A stretch of DNA of 64,000 nucleotides from Anderseniella sp. Alg231-50 (GCF_900149695.1 NZ_LT703005.1:248013-312012); one strand, 5' to 3'; numbered from the stretch's first letter, positions 35,775 through 45,128 are shown. Notes: generated from the letters alone by a model not told the origin. Made by a program: numbers and translations.

Positions 35775-36668
35775 TCAGACCAGCGCCGCCTGCAGCTTTT
35801 TTTCAATGAACTCAGTGAACACCTGGACCCTGGCAGATACAACGCGGCCCGGCGGGCGGACAGCCCACAGGCTCCATTCCGGTTCAACGACGTGGTCCGG
35901 GAGCACTTCCACCAGTGCCCCGGCGGCCAGTTGATCCACGATATCCCATCGGGACTTCAGCGCGATCCCGACACCACTGACAGCCGCCTCAGTTGCAGCC
36001 TCGCCATAACTGGTGGTGAAATTGCCATTCACGCTGATTGCGCTTTGCTTGCCGTTTGCATCCCGCAGTTGCCAAATCCGGGTTGCGCCCAGCAAAAGGC
36101 AGTTGTGGTCTGCAAGCTCACTGGCCGCAGCAGGAACGCCATGAGCCTCCAGATAGCCAGGCGAAGCAACAAGGATACGCGGGTTGTCAGCAATCCTGCG
36201 GGCCACCAGGGTGGACGGCGCGAGTGTCCCGATCCTGAGTGCAAGGTCAAAGCCATGCTGCACGATGTCGAAGACACCGTCGCTAAGCTCCAGGTTCACC
36301 GAAGCATCGGGATGATCACGCAGAAACTCTCCGACAAACGGCGCAACATAGCGGCGGCCGAAAGAGGCCGACGCCGTCACGCGCAATTCACCAGCGACGG
36401 TTTTGCGGTTTCCCTGCAAATCCGTAACAGCGTCTTCGATGTCATCGACGATCTTTCTGGCGTGAACCAGGAATTTCTCGCCGTCGCCCGTCAGGGAAAC
36501 CGTTCGTGTCGTCCGATTGAGCAGCTTTGATCCAAGCGCCTCTTCCAGCATCTGGATACGTTGCGAGGCAGCCGTGGGAGAATAGCCGAAATCGCGCCCT
36601 GCCCGGCCAATCGCACCAATCGCTGCCACGCGGATAAACAGTTTCATGGATTTTACGTCGAGTTCCAT
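35775..36668 (-). CDS. LysR-family transcriptional regulator
   Basis: A 297-residue regulator with an N-terminal winged helix (MKLFIRVAAIGAIGRAGRDF, YSPTAASQRIQMLEEALGSK) and a substrate-binding-like C-terminal domain (TASASFGRRYVAPFVGEFLR, DHPDASVNLELSDGVFDIVQ). It belongs to the common DmlR/PerR-like branch. It is divergent, across 111 bases, from the zinc-free alcohol/quinone dehydrogenase gene, which is its most likely target. Confidence 0.92.
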   Translation of the reverse strand: MELDVKSMKLFIRVAAIGAIGRAGRDFGYSPTAASQRIQMLEEALGSKLLNRTTRTVSLTGDGEKFLVHARKIVDDIEDAVTDLQGNRKTVAGELRVTASASFGRRYVAPFVGEFLRDHPDASVNLELSDGVFDIVQHGFDLALRIGTLAPSTLVARRIADNPRILVASPGYLEAHGVPAAASELADHNCLLLGATRIWQLRDANGKQSAISVNGNFTTSYGEAATEAAVSGVGIALKSRWDIVDQLAAGALVEVLPDHVVEPEWSLWAVRPPGRVVSARVQVFTEFIEKKLQAALV

Positions 36669-36779
36669 TATCCCGATTTAGCAAATAGTATTTGTTGCAA
36701 CAACAGGATTATCCCGAATGAAGACCGCTATATACATGTGTCGACCGCCCAAAAACCATTGCAACCCGAGGTGAAAACA

Positions 36780-37790
36780 ATGAAAGCCGTTGGTCTTACT
36801 CATTACCTGCCGATTGAAGACCCTGATGCTTTTCTCGATGTCGAGCTGGACAAACCGACACCGGCGGGCCACGACATACTGGTGGCTGTGAAGGCTGTCG
36901 CCGTCAATCCCGTCGACACCAAGGTGAGAGCGCCGAAGGACGCCGTGGAAAATCCTCCACGCGTGATCGGATACGACGCCAGCGGCGTTGTCGAAGCTGT
37001 TGGCCCCGATGTCACCCTGTTCGAGGCCGGAGACGAAGTCTACTACGCCGGTGACATCACCCGCTCCGGCACCAATGCCGAATTCCACCTGGTCGATGAA
37101 CGCATCGTCGGCCACAAGCCGAAATCCCTGAACCATGCCCAAAGTGCCGCCCTGCCGCTCACCACGATAACTGCCTATGAAGCCTTCTTTGACCGCCTCG
37201 GCATTGACCGTGACGGGGCGAACAAGGGCGAGAGCCTGCTGATCATCGGCGCCGGCGGAGGTGTCGGATCAATCGGCATTCAGCTTGCCAAGGCAGCCGG
37301 GCTGGTCGTGATTGCAACCGCCTCGCGCCCGGAAACAACAGCCTGGGTGAAACAGCTCGGCGCCGACCATGTCATCAACCATCGTGAAGACATGGTGAGC
37401 CAGGTTCGGGCCCTGGGCATGCACCACGTTGATCATGTCGCCATCTTCAACGACATGCGCCACTGGAACGCCGCAGTTGAACTGATCCGGCCCCAGCACG
37501 GCATTGTCTCCATCGACAACACCGACCAGCCGATGCCCATGGCCGACATGAAAACCAAGTCCGCCAGTTTGCACTGGGAATTCATGTTCGCCCGCGCCAT
37601 GCACCAGACGCCGGACATGATCGAACAGCACAAGCTGCTGAGCCATGTTGCCGGTGAAATCGATGCCGGGCGCATACGCACGACCGTGTCAGAAGTTCTC
37701 TCACCCATTAACGCCGCCAATATGCGCGAAGCCCATCGGCTTGTGGAAACCGGCAAGGCCAAAGGCAAGATCGTCGTGGAAGGGTTCTGA
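36780..37790 (+). CDS. Zinc-binding-type alcohol dehydrogenase/quinone oxidoreductase (MDR superfamily)
   Basis: A 336-residue NADPH-dependent medium-chain reductase. VNPVDTKVRAPKDAVENPPR, GYDASGVVEAVGPDVTLFEAGDEVY and the Rossmann motif GAGGGVGSIGIQLAK place it in the ZADH/QOR group. The ATG at 36780 has GAGGTG eight bases upstream and matches MKAVGLTHY, the family start; the open frame to 36561 runs through the divergent LysR gene and is not coding. It is likely induced through the neighbouring LysR and may reduce quinones or enals. Confidence 0.9.
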   Translation: MKAVGLTHYLPIEDPDAFLDVELDKPTPAGHDILVAVKAVAVNPVDTKVRAPKDAVENPPRVIGYDASGVVEAVGPDVTLFEAGDEVYYAGDITRSGTNAEFHLVDERIVGHKPKSLNHAQSAALPLTTITAYEAFFDRLGIDRDGANKGESLLIIGAGGGVGSIGIQLAKAAGLVVIATASRPETTAWVKQLGADHVINHREDMVSQVRALGMHHVDHVAIFNDMRHWNAAVELIRPQHGIVSIDNTDQPMPMADMKTKSASLHWEFMFARAMHQTPDMIEQHKLLSHVAGEIDAGRIRTTVSEVLSPINAANMREAHRLVETGKAKGKIVVEGF

Positions 37791-37859
37791 GGTAAAGGGG
37801 CTGAATTCGACGCCCCCACATCGTGGCGCAAGCGACCTAGTGAAAAAGTGAGACGTAAA

Positions 37860-38183
37860 ATGGCATTTTTTGAACTGCGGCAATACCAGGTGAAACCGGG
37901 CAAGATGGAAGCATGGCTGGACCTTATGGAAGGCGAGATCATCCCGTACTCCGTCGCCACGGGAATGATGCCCATAGCCAGCTTCCGGGGTGAGGAAGAT
38001 CAGTCGGTGTATTTCTGGATCCGACGTTTTGAAAACGAAACAGAGCGGGAAAAACTTTATGCGGCATTCTACGAAAGCGACCATTGGAAACAGGTACTGG
38101 CGCCAAAGGTCGGTGAATTGATCAACCGGGAAGCGAGACAGGTGCAACGAGTACTGGCGACGCGGCTGTCCCCGATCCAGTAG
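37860..38183 (+). CDS. NIPSNAP-family protein
   Basis: The 107-residue protein has the family pattern: FFELRQYQVKPGKMEAWLDL at the start, YSVATGMMPIASFRG, then FWIRRFENETEREKLYAAFY and WKQVLAPKV. NIPSNAP proteins have a dimeric ferredoxin-like fold and no settled bacterial function. The ATG at 37860 begins MAFFELRQY; the frame extends four codons upstream. It lies 69 bases after the reductase gene on the same strand. Confidence 0.88.
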   Translation: MAFFELRQYQVKPGKMEAWLDLMEGEIIPYSVATGMMPIASFRGEEDQSVYFWIRRFENETEREKLYAAFYESDHWKQVLAPKVGELINREARQVQRVLATRLSPIQ

Positions 38184-38296
38184 AGTTCTTTGCGCAGCAA
38201 GCATATGTGAGCAGCTGACCCTTTTGACTTTGCCGGCCCGGTGCAGACAGTCTAGAACTCCGCAGAGAGCGGGATTCAACGAAGGGTGCGAGCCGC

Positions 38297-39070
38297 ATGG
38301 CACAATATGCTGATGAGTTTATCGATCGCCTGCATCTGGTCTGGGGGCCGGGGTTCCTGTCGCCCGGCGGACCGGAGGAAGTCGCAGAGGTCACTCGTGG
38401 ACTGGATCTCAAGGATGCACGGGTGCTGGACATCGGCTGCGGTACCGGCGGTCCGTCCATTGCACTCGCCCGCGATATGGGCGCACGGGTACTGGGCATT
38501 GACATCGAACCGCAGTTGCTCGACCGCGCCCGCGTGCTGGCTGAGCAAGCCGATGCTGCCGATCGCGCAGAATTCCAGCAGGTAACACCCGGCCCCCTGC
38601 CCTTTGAAGACAACAGTTTCGATGTCGTGTTCAGCAAGGATGCTCTCATCCATATTCCCGACAAGCAGGCATTGTATGCCGACATCATGCGGGTTCTGAA
38701 ACCCGGCGGCGCGCTTGCCGCCAGCGACTGGCTGTCAGGTGACAATGCCGATAAAGACGAGGCCTTCCAGCACTATCTGTCCCTGGTGCCTCTCGATTAC
38801 AGCATGGCAACGGCGGGGCAGACTGCCGATGTAATGCGTCAAGCCGGTTTCGAACGCGTCGAGACCAGAGACCGAAACGCCTGGTATGCGGAAATGGCGC
38901 CACGAGAAGTTGCCAGGATTGAGGGGCCGCTGCGCGAAAGGATCATCGAGGTATCGAGCGCCGAAACCTACGAAAAATGGCTGGCGATCCGGCGCGCCCT
39001 GGCATCAGCGGCACAGTCGGGCGGGCTACGGCCTACACACCTGCGCGGATACAATCCCACGGCGGCCTGA
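38297..39070 (+). CDS. SAM-dependent methyltransferase, phosphoethanolamine N-methyltransferase-like
   Basis: A 257-residue class I methyltransferase with SAM motif I VLDIGCGTGGPSIALARDMG and acidic residue GIDIEP. Its ends match Pmt-type enzymes: FLSPGGPEEV before the SAM fold, SKDALIHIPDKQALYADIMR and VLKPGGALAASDW afterwards. Pmt enzymes methylate phosphoethanolamine to phosphocholine; related enzymes methylate glycine or sarcosine, and the substrate cannot be fixed from motifs. It stands next to an operon for demethylating N-methyl amines. The start codon follows a GGTGCGAG stretch; the fit to ATG 38297 is good. Confidence 0.75.
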   Translation: MAQYADEFIDRLHLVWGPGFLSPGGPEEVAEVTRGLDLKDARVLDIGCGTGGPSIALARDMGARVLGIDIEPQLLDRARVLAEQADAADRAEFQQVTPGPLPFEDNSFDVVFSKDALIHIPDKQALYADIMRVLKPGGALAASDWLSGDNADKDEAFQHYLSLVPLDYSMATAGQTADVMRQAGFERVETRDRNAWYAEMAPREVARIEGPLRERIIEVSSAETYEKWLAIRRALASAAQSGGLRPTHLRGYNPTAA

Positions 39071-39103
39071 CGGAATTCGACGCCATTTAGCCTGCGCGAC
39101 CGG

Positions 39104-40411
39104 TCAGCCAAGCACTGAGAAACTGGACTGTTCATTGACCGCGCGCTTGCGCGAATAGAAGCCGGCATTGATGGAGCGCTGAATGTACGGCAGCATGAAC
39201 TGCAGGGGCTTGTCATCATGGTCGTTGCCCGCTTCACAATACGCCACCAGCGCCGCCATCATCTTGCCGGCAATCGGAGCGTTCTTGTACTGGTTGCCGC
39301 TGGTACCGCAGGCCATGTAGAAGCCGTCCAGCGCAGACTTGTCATAGATCGGGATCCAGTCGGTCGAGGCATCGTAGAGATCAACCACGCCGCGACTGGT
39401 GCCGGGTATGCCGAGGCTCGGCACCCGTTGCGCCAGGCGCATGGCCTGGGTGGTCCACTGGTCCGAAAAATTGCGGTCATAATCCGTCTCGTCTTCCACC
39501 CACTGGTGCTCGTCGCACGCGGGATCTTCACTGCCGACCAGGATATTGTTGCCGTGCTCGGGCCGGCAATAGCAGGCAATATCGCTGTCGGACACAATCG
39601 TGCCGTTGGCCTCAAAATCAAACCCGGCAGGTGACGGCACGTGCACAACCTCCTGCCGCAGGGGTTTCGTCTCGATGGTCATGTCACCGGTCACACCGGC
39701 CATGTGGTTGATGACCGACGAGCCGGGACCGGCGACATTGACCACGACAGGTGCATGGATTTCCTCTCCGCCGCCAAGTTTCACGCCCCTGACCTTGCCG
39801 CCGTCAGTCAGGATTTCGAGCACTTCGGCCCCCATGCGGAAAGCTGCACCGTGCTTGCGCGCGGCATCTGCCAGGTTTTGTGACGATAGGGCCGGATCGG
39901 TGACATAGCCGGCATGGGGCCAGAACACCGCACCGTTCAGGTGGCTGCCATTGGGTTTGCCAAAATCAGGGTCATGCATCCGTTTGGCCGGTGCATAGCT
40001 TTCCAGCGAATAGACGGGAAGTTTTTCCACGATCTGTTCCGGCGTCCATTCCTCAAACGGGCAATTCAGCGCTGCGGAGTTTTCCATATGGCTTGCCAGG
40101 TGTCCGTTGGCATCGGTCTTCATTACCAGGCAGCCGATCTCGCGGAACCGGGCCAGGTCCACATCCGTCTCAAGCCCGAGATACTCAGCCCAGTCGCGCC
40201 AGTAATGATAGCCTTCCCAGGCAAAGGCGGTTCCGTCAAAGGTCGAGTAATGCATGCGCACAATCGCACATGATCCGGCGGTGGAACCGTGGCCGGCCTG
40301 CGAATTCCGGTCCAGCGACAAGGTCTTGAAACCCAGCTTGGCCATTTCAAAGGCGGTAGCCGTTCCGATGACTCCAGTCCCGATGATGATCGCATCAAAC
40401 ACTGAGCTCAT
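39104..40411 (-). CDS. FAD-dependent amine oxidase, sarcosine-oxidase/DAO family
   Basis: A 435-residue flavoenzyme that should oxidise a secondary or N-methyl amine. FAD motif DAIIIGTGVIGTATAFEMAK, SLDRNSQAGHGSTAGSCAIV and the late DGFYMACGTSGNQYKNAPI loop are visible. The absence of a GcvT domain distinguishes it from the larger flavoproteins nearby. Its start overlaps the TetR stop by four bases (ATGA), so it is the last gene of the operon 45048-39104. N-methyl substrate is inferred from its partners. Confidence 0.85.
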   Translation of the reverse strand: MSSVFDAIIIGTGVIGTATAFEMAKLGFKTLSLDRNSQAGHGSTAGSCAIVRMHYSTFDGTAFAWEGYHYWRDWAEYLGLETDVDLARFREIGCLVMKTDANGHLASHMENSAALNCPFEEWTPEQIVEKLPVYSLESYAPAKRMHDPDFGKPNGSHLNGAVFWPHAGYVTDPALSSQNLADAARKHGAAFRMGAEVLEILTDGGKVRGVKLGGGEEIHAPVVVNVAGPGSSVINHMAGVTGDMTIETKPLRQEVVHVPSPAGFDFEANGTIVSDSDIACYCRPEHGNNILVGSEDPACDEHQWVEDETDYDRNFSDQWTTQAMRLAQRVPSLGIPGTSRGVVDLYDASTDWIPIYDKSALDGFYMACGTSGNQYKNAPIAGKMMAALVAYCEAGNDHDDKPLQFMLPYIQRSINAGFYSRKRAVNEQSSFSVLG

Positions 40412-41091
40412 GATTTCTCTCCCCTGCTGACTGCAGTTGCGTAGTCCCGCAAAGCTTCCACCTCGCCCGGAGCCGGCTGGAGACCGGTGAACGCATGAAG
40501 GTAATGCGGCACCATCTTCAGACGCTGCGACATCGGTTCATTCAGTTCCGCCAGGTTGTATCCTATCTGCATGTAATACAGCACCCGTGCCCTGGTAAGC
40601 GCCTCTGCAGCCGGATAATCATAGCGGGCGAACATGGCTTCAAGTGCAGCCAGCCGGGTCTCGTCCGACTGGTCCAGCACCCGGCGCACCGAACCGGACC
40701 GGCGCGCCCAGTCACGTATGGCAAAATCCAGCCACGTATTGAACAGGCTGTCGTCGACAAAGCACCTGAACACATTGCAGATGGCGCCCGTTATCGTATC
40801 GGCCGGTGTCTCCGACTGGTGCACCAGCGCGGCTGTGTTGGTCTCGTCCCAGTGCTGCAGCAGCGCATTCAGCAGATCCTGCCGGCTCTTGAAGTACCAG
40901 TAGAAACTTGACCGTGACACGTTCAATCGCTCGCCCACGGTCAGCACCTTGACCTGTTCGACGCCGTCACTGATCAGAATGTCCATGGCGACGTTCAGCC
41001 AGTCCTGGCGTGTGACCTTGGTGTTGCCGGTCAGCGGTTCGCTGTCCGGGTCATTGCGCTGTAAGAGGGGTGTCACGTTTTTTCGGGTCAT
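40408..41091 (-). CDS. TetR-family transcriptional regulator
   Basis: A 227-residue repressor with the N-terminal helix-turn-helix QDWLNVAMDILISDGVEQVK plus VLTVGERLNVSRSSFYWYFK, the standard TetR pattern, and a helical ligand domain. The ATG at 41091 lies eight bases after the MttB stop; an in-frame ATG at 41118 would overlap. It sits inside the operon it may regulate, whose promoter region at 45103-45128 holds palindromes. The ligand may be the methylated amine. Confidence 0.9.
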   Translation of the reverse strand: MTRKNVTPLLQRNDPDSEPLTGNTKVTRQDWLNVAMDILISDGVEQVKVLTVGERLNVSRSSFYWYFKSRQDLLNALLQHWDETNTAALVHQSETPADTITGAICNVFRCFVDDSLFNTWLDFAIRDWARRSGSVRRVLDQSDETRLAALEAMFARYDYPAAEALTRARVLYYMQIGYNLAELNEPMSQRLKMVPHYLHAFTGLQPAPGEVEALRDYATAVSRGEKS

Positions 41092-41098
41092 GTCGATT

Positions 41099-42646
41099 TC
41101 AGCTTTCCGGCGGCGCACCGCCGGCAGCGGTTCGCGTTCGTATCGATGCCTGCAATTGCTCTACCCTTTCGCCGTCCAGTTCAGGGCCGGTAAAGTCGTT
41201 CAAAATCGACTGCCATGTTCCCGTGGCGCGCTCATTGGCATCCTTGCTGCCACGTTCGGTCCAGGTGCCGAAGTTGGACCAGTCGCCAGCCATTGGTTCG
41301 TAGAACGCCGTCTGGTATCGCTGCATGGTATGGGCTGCACCGAAGAAATGCCCGCCCGGCTGCACTTCGCGCAGCGCATCAAGCGCAATCTCGTCCGCCC
41401 CGCATGCTGTCGGAGTGCACAGTTCCGCTACCATCTGAAGCACCTCCATGTCAGTGATGAACTTTTCATAGGACACGGTCAGCCCGCCTTCCAGCCAACC
41501 GGCAGCATGAATAATCACCGTCGCGCCTGCAAGCAGCGATCCCCACAGGCCGAATTGCGTCTCATTGGCTGACTGGGCATCATTGATATTGGCGGCGCTG
41601 CCGGTCGCACTCCGCCACGGCAGGCCGAGCTTGCGCGCCAGTTGACCAGCCCCGAGGCTGGCCTTGAAGTGTTCAGGCGTACCGAAGGCCGGCGCGCCGG
41701 ATTTCATGTCCACATTGGAGGTGAACGTGCCGTAACACACCGGCGCACCGGCAAGTGCCAGTTGGGTAAGTGTGATGGCCGCCAGTGCCTCGGCATGCGA
41801 CAGGGTAAGCGCGCCTGCGACAGTGACCGGCGCCATCGCGCCCATCAGGCAAAACGGCGTTACGATCGACACTTGCCCTGCCCTGGCAAAGTCGATCAGT
41901 CCTTGCGCCATGGGAATGTCCAGCTGCCGTGGCGAATTGGTGTTGATAATCGTGTAGCAGTGAGGGGCTTGGTGAAACTCGTCGTCTGACAGGCCGCGAA
42001 AGTCTCTCAGCAATTCGAAGCTGTCATGAACCTGGCCGGTGCCGCGTGCAAACACAAATGGCACCTTGTCCGACAGGGTGAGCTGGGCCCGCAGGGTCTC
42101 GTAATGCCGCACGTGCACAGGCACGTCCTGCGGCTCGATCAACGGCGAGATCATCTGCAGGACGTCAAAATGCTGGGTCAGCTTGACCAGTTCCGAAAAA
42201 TCACCGGCAGTGCCGGGACGCCTGCCCCGTTTCAGGTCGGTAGTGTGCGGCGAGCCGCCACCCGGTTGAAATGCCAGCCGGTCCAGTTCCAGTTTTACAT
42301 CGCGCGACCTGCTGCCGGCCCGCATCGAGATGCTGCGTGGCGCGCTTGCCAGCGCAGCTTCAACAATGTCCCGGCCGATCCAGACCATCTCGATACTGTC
42401 ATCGACGCGCGCCCCGCCGGACCTGAACATTGTCCGGGCTTCGTCAAGCAACACCTTGATGCCCAACTCCTCGAGCACGTCCAGGGCTGCCTCGTGTATG
42501 GCTTCGACCCGGTCGTCACTGAACGCGCGCATGGGCGGAATTGGACTGCGCAGATTGCGGTAGTCGATGTTGCGCCCGTCTGCACCTGCAGCAGCGCGCG
42601 CGGCACGCCCGCGTCGGCCGGTGCGCGATGCCCGCTCGGGCATCAT
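41099..42646 (-). CDS. MttB-family trimethylamine/quaternary amine methyltransferase homologue, non-pyrrolysine
   Basis: A 515-residue TIM-barrel protein of the trimethylamine:corrinoid methyltransferase superfamily. Recognisable stretches are AIHEAALDVLEELGIKVLLD, GGGSPHTTDLKRGRRPGT, AGQVSIVTPFCLMGAMAPVT and CTPTACGADEIALDALREV. No in-frame UAG is present, so it resembles the non-pyrrolysine group that includes glycine-betaine methyltransferase MtgB. The start overlaps the upstream flavoprotein stop (ATGA). No corrinoid protein gene is in the operon. A role in removing a methyl group from glycine betaine, proline betaine or carnitine-like compounds is inference. Confidence 0.85.
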   Translation of the reverse strand: MMPERASRTGRRGRAARAAAGADGRNIDYRNLRSPIPPMRAFSDDRVEAIHEAALDVLEELGIKVLLDEARTMFRSGGARVDDSIEMVWIGRDIVEAALASAPRSISMRAGSRSRDVKLELDRLAFQPGGGSPHTTDLKRGRRPGTAGDFSELVKLTQHFDVLQMISPLIEPQDVPVHVRHYETLRAQLTLSDKVPFVFARGTGQVHDSFELLRDFRGLSDDEFHQAPHCYTIINTNSPRQLDIPMAQGLIDFARAGQVSIVTPFCLMGAMAPVTVAGALTLSHAEALAAITLTQLALAGAPVCYGTFTSNVDMKSGAPAFGTPEHFKASLGAGQLARKLGLPWRSATGSAANINDAQSANETQFGLWGSLLAGATVIIHAAGWLEGGLTVSYEKFITDMEVLQMVAELCTPTACGADEIALDALREVQPGGHFFGAAHTMQRYQTAFYEPMAGDWSNFGTWTERGSKDANERATGTWQSILNDFTGPELDGERVEQLQASIRTRTAAGGAPPES

Positions 42647-45048
42647 GTGCGCATGGCCTTGCCTGACGGATCATATGGCGATGATGCAATGATCGTTGCA
42701 GGCCGCTTAACCCCGACAACATGAACACTGAGCTCAGTGCCCTCTCCTGCCAGATCACCGTTGACCAGCGCCATGGCCAGTGATTTGCCCGTCGTGTGCC
42801 CATATCCGCCTGAGGTGACAAACCCAACGCGCTGATCGCCCGACCAGACAGGTTCATAGCCGCTGGCATCGGCATCATCTGCATCAATCTCGAGAGTGAC
42901 CAGCACCTGTTCCGGCCCGTCACCGTCACGCTCGCTCAATGTCGCCTGCCGGCCGATGAACTCCTGTTTCTGCCAGTCGATCCACCGGTCCATACCGGTC
43001 ATGCCCGGCGTGTAGCCTTGGGTGAACTCAGCCGACCAGATGCCAAAGCTCTTTTCAAGCCGCAACGACAGCAGGGCATTGAAGCCATATTCGCGGATCC
43101 CCTGGTCAGTGCCCGCCGCAAGCAGCGCTCTGCGCAGTGCGATATGTTCGCCCGCCTGACAATGGATTTCATAACCCAGCTCACCGGCCACGGACAGCCT
43201 GCCAACTTTCGCCCGGATCATCCCGATGTCAAACTGGCCACACCCCATGAACGGCAGTGCACCGACATCGCCATCCGTCAGTTTTGCGATGACATCGCGC
43301 GATTTCGGGCCGGCAAGTGAAAAACCGACCATGTCATCGGCAATATCGCGCACTGTCACACCATCCTGCATATGGCTGTCAAACCACCGCATGTGCCACT
43401 CGCGCAGGTAGTAGCTGCCCATGATCCACCAGCTCCCGTCACCCCAGTTGAAAACGGTGAGATCACCCTTCAACTTGCCTTCCGGTGACAGCATGGGCGC
43501 CAGCCTCGCCTTGCCGGGTGCCGGCAGTTTTGACGCCATCAGCCTGTCGAGCCAGGCATGCGCATCGGGGCCGGTGACTTCAAAACGCGAAAATCCCGTT
43601 ATATCGAGCAGGCCGACACCGTCGCGTACAGCACGGCATTCTTCACCGATAATGTCAAACGCATTGGAGCGCTTCAGCGACGGTGTCTCGGCAAAACCTT
43701 CCGGTGCAAAATACAACGGCACTTCGAGGCCCCAGCTCGCGCCCCAGCGGCATCCCGCCGCCGTCATCTCGCTGTGGGCCGGTGACATTTTCAGCGGTCT
43801 GCCCGCCGGCAGTTGTTCATTGGGATAGGTCATCACAAAGCGGCGGGTATAGAATTGTCCGGTGGTTTCCTTGATGAACTGCTTGTTACCGGCAAAGTCG
43901 CCATAGCGCGCAACATCCATGCCGTAGACATCGGCCTCCGGCTCGCCGTTGATGATCCACTCGGCGAGCGATTTTCCGACACCGCCGCCTTGCAGGAAGC
44001 CGGCCATGACGGCGCAGGCGCACCAGTATCCCGGTTTGCCACGCACCGGTCCTACAAGCGGATTACCGTCGGGTGAGAATGTGAAGGCTCCATTGACCCA
44101 GTTCCTGACACCGGCGGTCTGCAGCACCGGATAGCGTTCAAATCCGAGTGTCAGCTCGTCGGCGATGCGATCGGTGTCTTCCTGAAGCAACTCGATGCCA
44201 TAGTCCCATGGCGCTCCATCCATCATCCAGTGCTCGTGGTTGATCTCGTAAATGCCGAGCAGCATGCCGTTCAGGTCCTGGCGCATGTAGGTAAACCCTT
44301 CCAGGTCCACCACCAAAGGCAACTCTGCATCCATCTCGGCTATTTCAGGGATTGATTCCGTCAGCAGGTAATGATGCGACAAAGGCGAAACCGGCAGTTC
44401 AATACCGGCCATGCGGCCAACCTGCTTGGCCCACAAACCGGCGGCGTTGACCACGTGCTCGCACTTGATCGTGCCTTGCTCGGTGACCACCTGCCATCCG
44501 TCCCGCGTCTGGTTCAGTTCCAGCACGCGGTTGTGTTCGATGACACTGGCACCATTGTTCCGGGCTGCTTTCGCATAGGCATGCACCGTTCCGGTGGTGT
44601 CGATATAGCCTTCCCGGTCAGCCCACATGCCGCCGAGTATGCCATCCGTCGACATGATCGGGCACAGCTCACCGGCCTCTTCCGCCGTAACCAGCCGGAC
44701 GTCTTCGATCCCGAGACTCTGGAAGATGCGATAGGCCGACTGCAGCCACTCCCAGCGGTCCGGTGTGCCCGCCAGCGTCAGGCCGCCGGTCATGTGCATG
44801 CCGACCGAATGCCCGCTTTCCTCTTCAATCTTGCCCAGAAGATCGATGGTATAGGCTTGCAGCGCCGCGATATTGGGATCTGCATTAAGCGCGTGGAACC
44901 CGCCTGCGGCATGCCAGGAAGATCCTGCGGTCAGCACGGAGCGCTCAATCAGCGCCACATCACTCCAGCCCATTTTTGCCAGATGATACAGAACCGAGGC
45001 GCCGACTACGCCTCCGCCAATGACCACGACCCTGTATTCGGACTTCAT
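42643..45048 (-). CDS. FAD-dependent dimethylglycine dehydrogenase-like protein (DAO-GcvT fusion)
   Basis: An 801-residue flavoenzyme with the same plan as the one at 25481 but a distinct paralogue: VVIGGGVVGASVLYHLAKMG, covalent-FAD type motif SSWHAAGGFHALNADPNIAA, FAO_M linker, then a C-terminal GcvT domain (GDLTVFNWGDGSWWIMGS, GELGYEIHCQAGEHI, GFVTSGGYGHTTGKSLA). The start at ATG 45048 has GGGAGGT seven bases before it. It is the first gene of a four-gene operon with mttB-like, tetR and amine-oxidase genes. The GcvT domain implies that the removed carbon is handed to tetrahydrofolate. Confidence 0.88.
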   Translation of the reverse strand: MKSEYRVVVIGGGVVGASVLYHLAKMGWSDVALIERSVLTAGSSWHAAGGFHALNADPNIAALQAYTIDLLGKIEEESGHSVGMHMTGGLTLAGTPDRWEWLQSAYRIFQSLGIEDVRLVTAEEAGELCPIMSTDGILGGMWADREGYIDTTGTVHAYAKAARNNGASVIEHNRVLELNQTRDGWQVVTEQGTIKCEHVVNAAGLWAKQVGRMAGIELPVSPLSHHYLLTESIPEIAEMDAELPLVVDLEGFTYMRQDLNGMLLGIYEINHEHWMMDGAPWDYGIELLQEDTDRIADELTLGFERYPVLQTAGVRNWVNGAFTFSPDGNPLVGPVRGKPGYWCACAVMAGFLQGGGVGKSLAEWIINGEPEADVYGMDVARYGDFAGNKQFIKETTGQFYTRRFVMTYPNEQLPAGRPLKMSPAHSEMTAAGCRWGASWGLEVPLYFAPEGFAETPSLKRSNAFDIIGEECRAVRDGVGLLDITGFSRFEVTGPDAHAWLDRLMASKLPAPGKARLAPMLSPEGKLKGDLTVFNWGDGSWWIMGSYYLREWHMRWFDSHMQDGVTVRDIADDMVGFSLAGPKSRDVIAKLTDGDVGALPFMGCGQFDIGMIRAKVGRLSVAGELGYEIHCQAGEHIALRRALLAAGTDQGIREYGFNALLSLRLEKSFGIWSAEFTQGYTPGMTGMDRWIDWQKQEFIGRQATLSERDGDGPEQVLVTLEIDADDADASGYEPVWSGDQRVGFVTSGGYGHTTGKSLAMALVNGDLAGEGTELSVHVVGVKRPATIIASSPYDPSGKAMRT

Positions 45049-45102
45049 GACGAGACCTCCCTGCATCGATGATGACGACACAGTAATTCCGCTTTTAGGA
45101 GA

Positions 45103-45128
45103 TGTCTAGACACAACTGTCCAGTACTG
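45103..45128. promoter_or_regulatory. Clustered palindromes, candidate TetR operator
   Basis: TGTCTAGACA at 45103-45112, ACTGTCCAGT at 45115-45124 and CAGTACTG at 45121-45128 overlap in 26 bases, 55 bases before the first gene of the amine operon. Spacing and symmetry suit a TetR-type regulator, and the operon encodes one. Confidence 0.4.

Noticed and set aside
41099-42646. Pyrrolysine-encoding trimethylamine methyltransferase
   Set aside because: There is no in-frame UAG and no pyl gene in the window; it is the non-pyrrolysine type.
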